A stretch of DNA of 64,000 nt, from positions 496,001 through 560,000 of the forward strand of contig NW_026870465.1 of assembly GCF_963576545.1 (NCBI RefSeq), given 5' to 3'. The notes under the pieces were generated by a model. It made no database searches and was not told where the DNA came from. It worked only from the letters and a program-made list of their open reading frames with translations. This DNA is from Limanda limanda. Taxonomy: Eukaryota; Chordata; Actinopteri; Pleuronectiformes; Pleuronectidae. A program made the position numbers and the translations under genes. How positions within the stretch are numbered: the first letter of the stretch is position 1; every line of letters starts with the position of its first letter. Positions 23,061-35,536 of the stretch are shown here, in pieces.

Positions 23061-25946
23061 AAAAGTGGTTGCATCTGGACTAATTTGGGTTCTGCGGATC
23101 GATTGGTACCATCCCCGAGCTTGTACGACCTTCGGAAGAGGTCGACCGACTAAATTCCCCCAAATCTGAGGAGATATTCTTGAATAACTTTTTTTGTGAA
23201 GGTCGGAGAGACTTGCAAGTAGGCTCTACCCCCACTAAATGGGGTAGCGCGCATCGATCGGTACCATCCTTGAGCTTCTCCGACTTTCGGAAGGGTTAGG
23301 GTTAGGGTTAGGGATGAAAGCACATAGGAGAAAGAGATATTCTTGAATAACTTTTTTTGTTAAGGTCGGAGAGACTTGCAAGTAGGCTCTACCCCCACTA
23401 AATGGGGTAGCGCGCATCGATCGGTACCATCCTTGAGCTTCTCCGACTTTCGGAAGGGTTAGGGTTAGGGTTAGGGATGAAAGCACATAGGAGAAAGAGA
23501 TATTCTTGAATAACTTTTTTTGTGAAGGTCGGAGAGACTTGCAAGTAGGCTCTACCCCCACTAAATGGGGTTGCGCGCATCGATCGGTACCATCCTTGAG
23601 CTTCTCCGACTTTCGGAAGGGTTAGGGTTAGGGTTAGGGATGAAAGCACATAGGAGAAAGAGATATTCTTGAATAACTTTTTTTGTGAAGGTCGGAGAGA
23701 CTTGGAAAGTGGTTGCATCTTGACTAATTTGGGTCCTGCGGATCGATTGGTACCATCCCCGAGCTTGTACGACCTTCGGAAGAGGTCGACCGACGAAATT
23801 CCCCCAAATCTGAGGAGATATTCTTGAATAACTTTTTTTGTGAAGGTCGGAGAGACTTGCAAGTAGGCTCTACCCCCACTAAATGGGGTAGCGCGCATCG
23901 ATCGGTACCATCCTTGAGCTTCTCCGACTTTCGGAAGGGTTAGGGTTAGGGTTAGGGATGAAAGCACATAGGAGAAAGAGATATTCTTGAATAACTTTTT
24001 TTGTGAAGGTCGGAGAGACTTGAAAAGTGGTTGCATCTGGACTAATTTGGGTTCTGCGGATCGATTGGTACCATCCCCGAGCTTGTACGACCTTCGGAAG
24101 AGGTCGACCGACTAAATTCCCCCAAATCTGAGGAGATATTCTTGAATAACTTTTTTTGTGAAGGTCGGAGAGACTTGCAAGTAGGCTCTACCCCCACTAA
24201 ATGGGGTAGCGCGCATCGATCGGTACCATCCTTGAGCTTCTCCGACTTTCGGAAGGGTTAGGGTTAGGGTTAGGGATGAAAGCACATAGGAGAAAGAGAT
24301 ATTCTTGAATAACTTTTTTTGTGAAGGTCGGAGAGACTTGAAAAGTGGTTGCATCTGGACTAATTTGGGTTCTGCGGATCGATTGGTACCATCCCCGAGC
24401 TTGTACGACCTTCGGAAGAGGTCGACCGACTAAATTCCCCCAAATCTGAGGAGATATTCTTGAATAACTTTTTTTGTGAAGGTCGGAGAGACTTGCAAGT
24501 AGGCTCTACCCCCACTAAATGGGGTAGCGCGCATCGATCGGTACCATCCTTGAGCTTCTCCGACTTTCGGAAGGGTTAGGGTTAGGGTTAGGGATGAAAG
24601 CACATAGGAGAAAGAGATATTCTTGAATAACTTTTTTTGTTAAGGTCGGAGAGACTTGCAAGTAGGCTCTACCCCCACTAAATGGGGTAGCGCGCATCGA
24701 TCGGTACCATCCTTGAGCTTCTCCGACTTTCGGAAGGGTTAGGGTTAGGGTTAGGGATGAAAGCACATAGGAGAAAGAGATATTCTTGAATAACTTTTTT
24801 TCTGAAGGTCGGAGAGACTTGCAAGTAGGCTCTACCCCCACTAAATGGGGTTGCGCGCATCGATCGGTACCATCCTTGAGCTTCTCCGACTTTCGGAAGG
24901 GTTAGGGTTAGGGTTAGGGATGAAAGCACATAGGAGAAAGAGATATTCTTGAATAACTTTTTTTGTGAAGGTCGGAGAGACTTGGAAAGTGGTTGCATCT
25001 GGACTAATTTGGGTCCTGCGGATCGATTGGTACCATCCCCGAGCTTGTACGACCTTCGGAAGAGGTCGACCGACGAAATTCCCCCAAATCTGAGGAGATA
25101 TTCTTGAATAACTTTTTTTGTGAAGGTCGGAGAGACTTGCAAGTAGGCTCTACCCCCACTAAATGGGGTAGCGCGCATCGATCGGTACCATCCTTGAGCT
25201 TCTCCGACTTTCGGAAGGGTTAGGGTTAGGGTTAGGGATGGAAGCACATAGGAGAAAGAGATATTCTTGAATAACTTTTTTTGTGAAGGTCGGAGAGACT
25301 TGCAAGTAGGCTCTACCCCCACTAAATGGGGTTGCGCGCATCGATCGGTACCATCTTTGAGCTTCTCCGACTTTCGGAAGGGTTAGGGTTAGGGTTAGGG
25401 ATGAAAGCACATAGGAGAAAGAGATATTCTTGAATAACTTTTTTTGTGAAGGTCGGAGAGACTTGGAAAGTGGTTGCATCTGGACTAATTTGGGTCCTGC
25501 AGATCGATTGGTACCATCCCCGAGCTTGTACGACCTTCGGAAGAGGTCGACCGACGAAATTCCCCCAAATCTGAGGAGATATTCTTGAATAACTTTTTTT
25601 GTGAAGGTCGGAGAGACTTGCAAGTAGGCTCTACCCCCACTAAATGGGGTAGCGCGCATCGATCGGTACCATCCTTGAGCTTCTCCGACTTTCGGAAGGG
25701 TTAGGGTTAGGGTTAGGGATGAAAGCACATAGGAGAAAGAGATATTCTTGAATAACTTTTTTTGTGAAGGTCGGAGAGACTTGCAAGTAGGCTCTACCCC
25801 CACTAAATGGGGTTGCGCGCATCGATCGGTACCATCCTTGAGCTTCTCCGACTTTCGGAAGGGTTAGGGTTAGGGTTAGGGATGAAAGCACATAGGAGAA
25901 AGAGATATTCTTGAATAACTTTTTTTGTGAAGGTCGGAGAGACTTG
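23061..25946 (+). repeat. 4804-bp-offset duplication, right copy
   Basis: Matches 18257-21142 unit for unit. TTTCTGAAGG has its C at 24802 and GGGATGGAAG its G at 25241, both 4804 from the left copy. The homology stops on the right where A 25947 stands opposite B 21143, and on the left where the short A 22904 stands opposite a full-length A 18094. Confidence 0.92.
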
Positions 25947-27385
25947 CAAGTAGGCTCTACCCCCACTAAATGGGGTTGCGCGCATCGATCGGTACCATCC
26001 TTGAGCTTCTCCGACTTTCGGAAGGGTTAGGGTTAGGGATGAAAGCACATAGGAGAAAGAGATATTCTTGAATAACTTTTTTTGTGAAGGTCGGAGAGAC
26101 TTGAAAAGTGGTTGCATCTGGACTAATTTGGGTTCTGCGGATCGATTGGTACCATCCCCGAGCTTGTACGACCTTCGGAAGAGGTCGACCGACTAAATTC
26201 CCCCAAATCTGAGGAGATATTCTTGAATAACTTTTTTTGTGAAGGTCGGAGAGACTTGCAAGTAGGCTCTACCCCCACTAAATGGGGTAGCGCGCATCGA
26301 TCGGTACCATCCTTGAGCTTCTCCGACTTTCGGAAGGGTTAGGGTTAGGGTTAGGGATGAAAGCACATAGGAGAAAGAGATATTCTTGAATAACTTTTTT
26401 TGTTAAGGTCGGAGAGACTTGCAAGTAGGCTCTACCCCCACTAAATGGGGTAGCGCGCATCGATCGGTACCATCCTTGAGCTTCTCCGACTTTCGGAAGG
26501 GTTAGGGTTAGGGTTAGGGATGAAAGCACATAGGAGAAAGAGATATTCTTGAATAACTTTTTTTGTGAAGGTCGGAGAGACTTGCAAGTAGGCTCTACCC
26601 CCACTAAATGGGGTTGCGCGCATCGATCGGTACCATCCTTGAGCTTCTCCGACTTTCGGAAGGGTTAGGGTTAGGGATGAAAGCACATAGGAGAAAGAGA
26701 TATTCTTGAATAACTTTTTTTGTGAAGGTCGGAGAGACTTGAAAAGTGGTTGCATCTGGACTAATTTGGGTTCTGCGGATCGATTGGTACCATCCCCGAG
26801 CTTGTACGACCTTCGGAAGAGGTCGACCGACTAAATTCCCCCAAATCTGAGGAGATATTCTTGAATAACTTTTTTTGTGAAGGTCGGAGAGACTTGCAAG
26901 TAGGCTCTACCCCCACTAAATGGGGTAGCGCGCATCGATCGGTACCATCCTTGAGCTTCTCCGACTTTCGGAAGGGTTAGGGTTAGGGTTAGGGATGAAA
27001 GCACATAGGAGAAAGAGATATTCTTGAATAACTTTTTTTGTTAAGGTCGGAGAGACTTGCAAGTAGGCTCTACCCCCACTAAATGGGGTAGCGCGCATCG
27101 ATCGGTACCATCCTTGAGCTTCTCCGACTTTCGGAAGGGTTAGGGTTAGGGTTAGGGATGAAAGCACATAGGAGAAAGAGATATTCTTGAATAACTTTTT
27201 TTGTGAAGGTCGGAGAGACTTGCAAGTAGGCTCTACCCCCACTAAATGGGGTTGCGCGCATCGATCGGTACCATCCTTGAGCTTCTCCGACTTTCGGAAG
27301 GGTTAGGGTTAGGGTTAGGGATGAAAGCACATAGGAGAAAGAGATATTCTTGAATAACTTTTTTTGTGAAGGTCGGAGAGACTTG
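25303..27385 (+). repeat. 2083-bp tandem duplication, left copy
   Basis: Order AB AAA B2 AAA B2 AAA, with the third A of the first two triplets short (25947, 26585). It contains two 638-bp subunits (AAA-short plus B2), since the B2 units at 26104 and 26742 are 638 apart. The first A has CCATCTTTGAG and B 25466 has CTGCAGATC, both repeated in the right copy. Confidence 0.92.
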
Positions 27386-29468
27386 CAAGTAGGCTCTACC
27401 CCCACTAAATGGGGTTGCGCGCATCGATCGGTACCATCTTTGAGCTTCTCCGACTTTCGGAAGGGTTAGGGTTAGGGTTAGGGATGAAAGCACATAGGAG
27501 AAAGAGATATTCTTGAATAACTTTTTTTGTGAAGGTCGGAGAGACTTGGAAAGTGGTTGCATCTGGACTAATTTGGGTCCTGCAGATCGATTGGTACCAT
27601 CCCCGAGCTTGTACGACCTTCGGAAGAGGTCGACCGACGAAATTCCCCCAAATCTGAGGAGATATTCTTGAATAACTTTTTTTGTGAAGGTCGGAGAGAC
27701 TTGCAAGTAGGCTCTACCCCCACTAAATGGGGTAGCGCGCATCGATCGGTACCATCCTTGAGCTTCTCCGACTTTCGGAAGGGTTAGGGTTAGGGTTAGG
27801 GATGAAAGCACATAGGAGAAAGAGATATTCTTGAATAACTTTTTTTGTGAAGGTCGGAGAGACTTGCAAGTAGGCTCTACCCCCACTAAATGGGGTTGCG
27901 CGCATCGATCGGTACCATCCTTGAGCTTCTCCGACTTTCGGAAGGGTTAGGGTTAGGGTTAGGGATGAAAGCACATAGGAGAAAGAGATATTCTTGAATA
28001 ACTTTTTTTGTGAAGGTCGGAGAGACTTGCAAGTAGGCTCTACCCCCACTAAATGGGGTTGCGCGCATCGATCGGTACCATCCTTGAGCTTCTCCGACTT
28101 TCGGAAGGGTTAGGGTTAGGGATGAAAGCACATAGGAGAAAGAGATATTCTTGAATAACTTTTTTTGTGAAGGTCGGAGAGACTTGAAAAGTGGTTGCAT
28201 CTGGACTAATTTGGGTTCTGCGGATCGATTGGTACCATCCCCGAGCTTGTACGACCTTCGGAAGAGGTCGACCGACTAAATTCCCCCAAATCTGAGGAGA
28301 TATTCTTGAATAACTTTTTTTGTGAAGGTCGGAGAGACTTGCAAGTAGGCTCTACCCCCACTAAATGGGGTAGCGCGCATCGATCGGTACCATCCTTGAG
28401 CTTCTCCGACTTTCGGAAGGGTTAGGGTTAGGGTTAGGGATGAAAGCACATAGGAGAAAGAGATATTCTTGAATAACTTTTTTTGTTAAGGTCGGAGAGA
28501 CTTGCAAGTAGGCTCTACCCCCACTAAATGGGGTAGCGCGCATCGATCGGTACCATCCTTGAGCTTCTCCGACTTTCGGAAGGGTTAGGGTTAGGGTTAG
28601 GGATGAAAGCACATAGGAGAAAGAGATATTCTTGAATAACTTTTTTTGTGAAGGTCGGAGAGACTTGCAAGTAGGCTCTACCCCCACTAAATGGGGTTGC
28701 GCGCATCGATCGGTACCATCCTTGAGCTTCTCCGACTTTCGGAAGGGTTAGGGTTAGGGATGAAAGCACATAGGAGAAAGAGATATTCTTGAATAACTTT
28801 TTTTGTGAAGGTCGGAGAGACTTGAAAAGTGGTTGCATCTGGACTAATTTGGGTTCTGCGGATCGATTGGTACCATCCCCGAGCTTGTACGACCTTCGGA
28901 AGAGGTCGACCGACTAAATTCCCCCAAATCTGAGGAGATATTCTTGAATAACTTTTTTTGTGAAGGTCGGAGAGACTTGCAAGTAGGCTCTACCCCCACT
29001 AAATGGGGTAGCGCGCATCGATCGGTACCATCCTTGAGCTTCTCCGACTTTCGGAAGGGTTAGGGTTAGGGTTAGGGATGAAAGCACATAGGAGAAAGAG
29101 ATATTCTTGAATAACTTTTTTTGTTAAGGTCGGAGAGACTTGCAAGTAGGCTCTACCCCCACTAAATGGGGTAGCGCGCATCGATCGGTACCATCCTTGA
29201 GCTTCTCCGACTTTCGGAAGGGTTAGGGTTAGGGTTAGGGATGAAAGCACATAGGAGAAAGAGATATTCTTGAATAACTTTTTTTGTGAAGGTCGGAGAG
29301 ACTTGCAAGTAGGCTCTACCCCCACTAAATGGGGTTGCGCGCATCGATCGGTACCATCCTTGAGCTTCTCCGACTTTCGGAAGGGTTAGGGTTAGGGTTA
29401 GGGATGAAAGCACATAGGAGAAAGAGATATTCTTGAATAACTTTTTTTGTGAAGGTCGGAGAGACTTG
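27386..29468 (+). repeat. 2083-bp tandem duplication, right copy
   Basis: Same order as the left copy, with short A units at 28030 and 28668 and B2 units at 28187 and 28825, again 638 apart. The junction makes a run of four A units (26897, 27060, 27223, 27386), as expected for unequal exchange that joins A to A. Homology ends at B 29469, opposite A 27386. Confidence 0.92.
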
Positions 29469-29941
29469 GAAAGTGGTTGCATCTTGACTAATTTGGGTCC
29501 TGCGGATCGATTGGTACCATCCCCGAGCTTGTACGACCTTCGGAAGAGGTCGACCGACGAAATTCCCCCAAATCTGAGGAGATATTCTTGAATAACTTTT
29601 TTTGTGAAGGTCGGAGAGACTTGCAAGTAGGCTCTACCCCCACTAAATGGGGTAGCGCGCATCGATCGGTACCATCCTTGAGCTTCTCCGACTTTCGGAA
29701 GGGTTAGGGTTAGGGTTAGGGATGAAAGCACATAGGAGAAAGAGATATTCTTGAATAACTTTTTTTGTGAAGGTCGGAGAGACTTGAAAAGTGGTTGCAT
29801 CTGGACTAATTTGGGTTCTGCGGATCGATTGGTACCATCCCCGAGCTTGTACGACCTTCGGAAGAGGTCGACCGACTAAATTCCCCCAAATCTGAGGAGA
29901 TATTCTTGAATAACTTTTTTTGTGAAGGTCGGAGAGACTTG

Positions 29942-32672
29942 CAAGTAGGCTCTACCCCCACTAAATGGGGTAGCGCGCATCGATCGGTACCATCCTTGAG
30001 CTTCTCCGACTTTCGGAAGGGTTAGGGTTAGGGTTAGGGATGAAAGCACATAGGAGAAAGAGATATTCTTGAATAACTTTTTTTGTGAAGGTCGGAGAGA
30101 CTTGCAAGTAGGCTCTACCCCCACTAAATGGGGTTGCGCGCATCGATCGGTACCATCCTTGAGCTTCTCCGACTTTCGGAAGGGTTAGGGTTAGGGTTAG
30201 GGATGAAAGCACATAGGAGAAAGAGATATTCTTGAATAACTTTTTTTGTGAAGGTCGGAGAGACTTGGAAAGTGGTTGCATCTGGACTAATTTGGGTCCT
30301 GCGGATCGATTGGTACCATCCCCGAGCTTGTACGACCTTCGGAAGAGGTCGACCGACGAAATTCCCCCAAATCTGAGGAGATATTCTTGAATAACTTTTT
30401 TTGTGAAGGTCGGAGAGACTTGCAAGTAGGCTCTACCCCCACTAAATGGGGTAGCGCGCATCGATCGGTACCATCCTTGAGCTTCTCCGACTTTCGGAAG
30501 GGTTAGGGTTAGGGTTAGGGATGAAAGCACATAGGAGAAAGAGATATTCTTGTATAACTTTTTTTGTGAAGGTCGGAGAGACTTGCAAGTAGGCTCTACC
30601 CCCACTAAATGGGGTAGCACGCATCGATCGGTACCATCCTTGAGCTTCTCAGACTTTCGGAAGGGTTAGGGTTAGGGTTAGGGATGAAAGCACATAGGAG
30701 AAAGAGATATTCTTGAATAACTTTTTTTGTGAAGGTCGGAGAGACTTGGAAAGTGGTTGCATCTGGACTAATTTGGGTCCTGCGGATCGATTGGTACCAT
30801 CCCCGAGCTTGTACGACCTTCGGAAGAGGTCGACCGACGAAATTCCCCCAAATCTGAGGAGATATTCTTGAATAACTGTTTTTGTGAAGGACGGAGAGAC
30901 TTGCAAGTAGGCTCTACCCCCACTAAATGGGGTAGCGCGCATCGATCGGTACCATCCTTGAGCTTCTCCGACTTTCGGAAGGGTTAGGGTTAGGGTTAGG
31001 GATGAAAGCACATAGGAGAAAGAGATATTCTTGAATAACTTTTTTTGTGAAGGTCGGAGAGACTTGCAAGTAGGCTCTACCCCCACTAAATGGGGTTGCG
31101 CGCATCGATCGGTACCATCCTTGAGCTTCTCCGACTTTCGGAAGGGTTAGGGTTAGGGTTAGGGATGAAAGCACATAGGAGAAAGAGATATTCTTGAATA
31201 ACTTTTTTTGTGAAGGTCAGAGAGACTTGGAAAGTGGTTGCATCTGGACTAATTTGGGTCCTGCGGATCGATTGGTACCATCCCCGAGCTTGTACGACCT
31301 TCGGAAGAGGTCGACCGACGAAATTCCCCCAAATCTGAGGAGATATTCTTGAATAACTTTTTTTGTGAAGGTCGGAGAGACTTGCAAGTAGGCTCTACCC
31401 CCACTAAATGGGGTAGCGCGCATCGATCGGTACCATCCTTGAGCTTCTCCGACTTTCGGAAGGGTTAGGGTTAGGGTTAGGGATGAAAGCACATAGGAGA
31501 AAGAGATATTCTTGAATAACTTTTTTTGTGAAGGTCGGAGAGACTTGCAAGTAGGCTCTACCCCCACTAAATGGGGTAGCGCACATCGATCGGTACCATC
31601 CTTGAGCTTCTCCGACTTTCGGAAGGGTTAGGGTTAGGGTTAGGGATGAAAGCACATAGGAGAAAGAGATATTCTTGAATAACTTTTTTTGTGAAGGTCG
31701 GAGAGACTTGGAAAGTGGTTGCATCTGGACTAATTTGGGTCCTGCGGATCGATTGGTACCATCCCCGAGCTTGTACGACCTTCGGAAGAGGTCGACCGAC
31801 GAAATTCCCCCAAATCTGAGGAGATATTCTTGAATAACTTTTTTTGTGAAGGTCGGAGAGACTTGCAAGTAGGCTCTACCCCCACTAAATGGGGTAGCGC
31901 GCATCGATCGGTACCATCCTTGAGCTTCTCCGACTTTCGGAAGGGTTAGGGTTAGGGTTAGGGATGAAAGCACATAGGAGAAAGAGATATTCTTGAATAA
32001 CTTTTTTTGTGAAGGTCGGAGAGACTTGCAAGTAGGCTCTACCCCCACTAAATGGGGTTGCGCGCATCGATCGGTACCATCCTTGAGCTTCTCCGACTTT
32101 CGGAAGGGTTAGGGTTAGGGTTAGGGATGAAAGCACATAGGAGAAAGAGATATTCTTGAATAACTTTTTTTGTGAAGGTCGGAGAGACTTGGAAAGTGGT
32201 TGCATCTGGACTAATTTGGGTCCTGCGGATCGATTGGTACCATCCCCGAGCTTGTACGACCTTCGGAAGAGGTCGACCGACGAAATTCCCCCAAATCTGA
32301 GGAGATATTCTTGAATAACTTTTTTTGTGAAGGTCGGAGAGACTTGCAAGTAGGCTCTACCCCCACTAAATGGGGTAGCGCGCATCGATCGGTACCATCC
32401 TTGAGCTTCTCCGACTTTCGGAAGGGTTAGGGTTAGGGTTAGGGATGAAAGCACATAGGAGAAAGAGATATTCTTGAATAACTTTTTTTGTGAAGGTCGG
32501 AGAGACTTGCAAGTAGGCTCTACCCCCACTAAATGGGGTTGCGCGCATCGATCGGTACCATCCTTGAGCTTCTCCGACTTTCGGAAGGGTTAGGGTTAGG
32601 GTTAGGGATGAAAGCACATAGGAGAAAGAGATATTCTTGAATAACTTTTTTTGTGAAGGTCGGAGAGACTTG
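29942..32672 (+). repeat. AAB higher-order array without B2
   Basis: B units at 30268, 30749, 31230, 31711 and 32192 are spaced by 481, and the next B starts at 32673. From here to 60790 no B2 unit occurs. Markers are GGTAGCACGC with TTCTCAGAC in A 30586, and AACTGTTTTTG with AAGGACGG in B 30749. Both recur 5758 bases downstream. Confidence 0.9.
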
Positions 32673-33463
32673 GAAAGTGGTTGCATCTGGACTAATTTGG
32701 GTCCTGCGGATCGATTGGTACCATCCCCGAGCTTGTACAACCTTCGGAAGAGGTCGACCGACGAAATTCCCCCAAATCTGAGGAGATATTCTTGAATAAC
32801 TTTTTTTGTGAAGGTCGGAGAGACTTGCAAGTAGGCTCTACCCCCACTAAATGGGGTAGCGCGCATCGATCGGTACCATCCTTGAGCTTCTCCGACTTTC
32901 GGAAGGGTTAGGGTTAGGGTTAGGGATGAAAGCACATAGGAGAAAGAGATATTCTTGAATAACTTTTTTTGTGAAGGTCGGAGAGACTTGGAAAGTGGTT
33001 GCATCTGGACTAATTTGGGTCCTGCGGATCGATTGGTACCATCCCCGAGCTTGTACAACCTTCGGAAGAGGTCGACCGACGAAATTCCCCCAAATCTGAG
33101 GAGATATTCTTGAATAACTTTTTTTGTGAAGGTCGGAGAGACTTGCAAGTAGGCTCTACCCCCACTAAATGGGGTAGCGCGCATCGATCGGTACCATCCT
33201 TGAGCTTCTCCGACTTTTGGAAGGGTTAGGGTTAGGGTTAGGGATGAAAGCACATAGGAGAAAGAGATATTCTTGAATAACTTTTTTTGTGAAGGTCGGA
33301 GAGACTTGGAAAGTGGTTGCATCTGGACTAATTTGGGTCCTGCGGATCGATTGGTACCATCCCCGAGCTTGTACGACCTTCGGAAGAGGTCGACCGACGA
33401 AATTCCCCCAAATCTGAGGAGATATTCTTGAATAACTTTTTTTGTGAAGGTCGGAGAGACTTG
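32673..33463 (+). repeat. AB dimer run, 318-bp period
   Basis: B 32673, A 32828, B 32991, A 33146, B 33309 alternate with a 318-bp period. Because 318 is divisible by three, one minus-strand frame stays open through this run and gives the longest reading frame of the window (426 codons, 32366-33646). It has no coding support. B 32673 and B 32991 carry TACAACC. Confidence 0.9.
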
Positions 33464-33944
33464 CAAGTAGGCTCTACCCCCACTAAATGGGGTAGCGCGC
33501 ATCGATCGGTACCATCCTTGAGCTTCTCCGTCTTTCGGAAGGGTTAGGGTTAGGGTTAGGGATGAAAGCACATAGGAGAAAGAGATATTCTTGAATAACT
33601 TTTTTTGTGAAGGTCGGAGAGACTTGCAAGTAGGCTCTACCCCCACTAAATGGGGTTGCGCGCATCGATCGGTACCATCCTTGAGCTTCTCCGACTTTCG
33701 GAAGGGTTAGGGTTAGGGTTAGGGATGAAAGCACATAGGAGAAAGAGATATTCTTGAATAACTTTTTTTGTGAAGGTCGGAGAGACTTGGAAAGTGGTTG
33801 CATCTGGACTAATTTGGGTCCTGCGGATCGATTGGTACCATCCTCGAGCTTGTACGACCTTCGGAAGAGGTCGACCGACGAAATTCCCCCAAATCTGAGG
33901 AGATATTCTTGAATAACTTTTTTTGTGAAGGTCGGAGAGACTTG

Positions 33945-34743
33945 CAAGTAGGCTCTACCCCCACTAAATGGGGTAGCGCGCATCGATCGGTACCATTCTT
34001 GAGCTTCTCCGACTTTCGGAAGGGTTAGGGTTAGGGTTAGGGATGAAAGCACATAGGAGAAAGAGATATTCTTGAATAACTTTTTTTGTGAAGGTCGGAG
34101 AGACTTGCAAGTAGGCTCTACCCCCACTAAATGGGGTTGCGCGCATCGATCGGTACCATCCTTGAGCTTCTCCGACTTTCGGAAGGGTTAGGGTTAGGGT
34201 TAGGGATGAAAGCACATAGGAGAAAGAGATATTCTTGAATAACTTTTTTTGTGAAGGTCGGAGAGACTTGGAAAGTGGTTGCATCTGGACTAATTTGGGT
34301 CCTGCGGATCGATTGGTACCATCCCCGAGCTTGTACAACCTTCGGAAGAGGTCGACCGACGAAATTCCCCCAAATCTGAGGAGATATTCTTGAATAACTT
34401 TTTTTGTGAAGGTCGGAGAGACTTGCAAGTAGGCTCTACCCCCACTAAATGGGGTAGCGCGCATCGATCGGTACCATCCTTGAGCTTCTCCGACTTTCGG
34501 AAGGGTTAGGGTTAGGGTTAGGGATGAAAGCACATAGGAGAAAGAGATATTCTTGAATAACTTTTTTTGTGAAGGTCGGAGAGACTTGGAAAGTGGTTGC
34601 ATCTGGACTAATTTGGGTCCTGCGGATCGATTAATACCATCCCCGAGCTTGTACGACCTTCGGAAGAGGTCGACCGACGAAATTCCCCCAAATCTGAGGA
34701 GATATTCTTGAATAACTTTTTTTGTGAAGGTCGGAGAGACTTG
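33945..34743 (+). repeat. Reference 799-bp higher-order repeat (AABAB)
   Basis: Order A A B A B. The first B (34271) has TACAACC and the second (34589) has ATTAATACC. This fixed pairing recurs through 34-58 kb and defines the HOR better than the A units do. The next period, 34744-35536, is 793 bp because A 35225 is short by one hexamer. Confidence 0.9.
34589..34743 (+). repeat. B monomer of the ATTAATACC subfamily
   Basis: A GG to AA change turns GATTGGTACC into GATTAATACC and removes the GGTACC site that nearly all other monomers keep. I find 12 such units, starting at 34589, 35382, 41148, 43221, 45139, 47687, 49760, 51678, 55033, 57438, 58231 and 59511, all inside 34.5-59.7 kb. Confidence 0.93.
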
Positions 34744-35536
34744 CAAGTAGGCTCTACCCCCACTAAATGGGGTAGCGCGCATCGATCGGTACCATCCTTG
34801 AGCTTCTCCGACTTTCGGAAGGGTTAGGGTTAGGGTTAGGGATGAAAGCACATAGGAGAAAGAGATATTCTTGAATAACTTTTTTTGTGAAGGTCGGAGA
34901 GACTTGCAAGTAGGCTCTACCCCCACTAAATGGGGTTGCGCGCATCGATCGGTACCATCCTTGAGCTTCTCCGACTTTCGGAAGGGTTAGGGTTAGGGTT
35001 AGGGATGAAAGCACATAGGAGAAAGAGATATTCTTGAATAACTTTTTTTGTGAAGGTCGGAGAGACTTGGAAAGTGGTTGCATCTGGACTAATTTGGGTC
35101 CTGCGGATCGATTGGTACCATCCCCGAGCTTGTACAACCTTCGGAAGAGGTCGACCGACGAAATTCCCCCAAATCTGAGGAGATATTCTTGAATAACTTT
35201 TTTTGTGAAGGTCGGAGAGACTTGCAAGTAGGCTCTACCCCCACTAAATGGGGTAGCGCGCATCGATCGGTACCATCCTTGAGCTTCTCCGACTTTCGGA
35301 AGGGTTAGGGTTAGGGATGAAAGCACATAGGAGAAAGAGATATTCTTGAATAACTTTTTTTGTGAAGGTCGGAGAGACTTGGAAAGTGGTTGCATCTGGA
35401 CTAATTTGGGTCCTGCGGATCGATTAATACCATCCCCGAGCTTGTACGACCTTCGGAAGAGGTCGACCGACGAAATTCCCCCAAATCTGAGGAGATATTC
35501 TTGAATAACTTTTTTTGTGAAGGTCGGAGAGACTTG

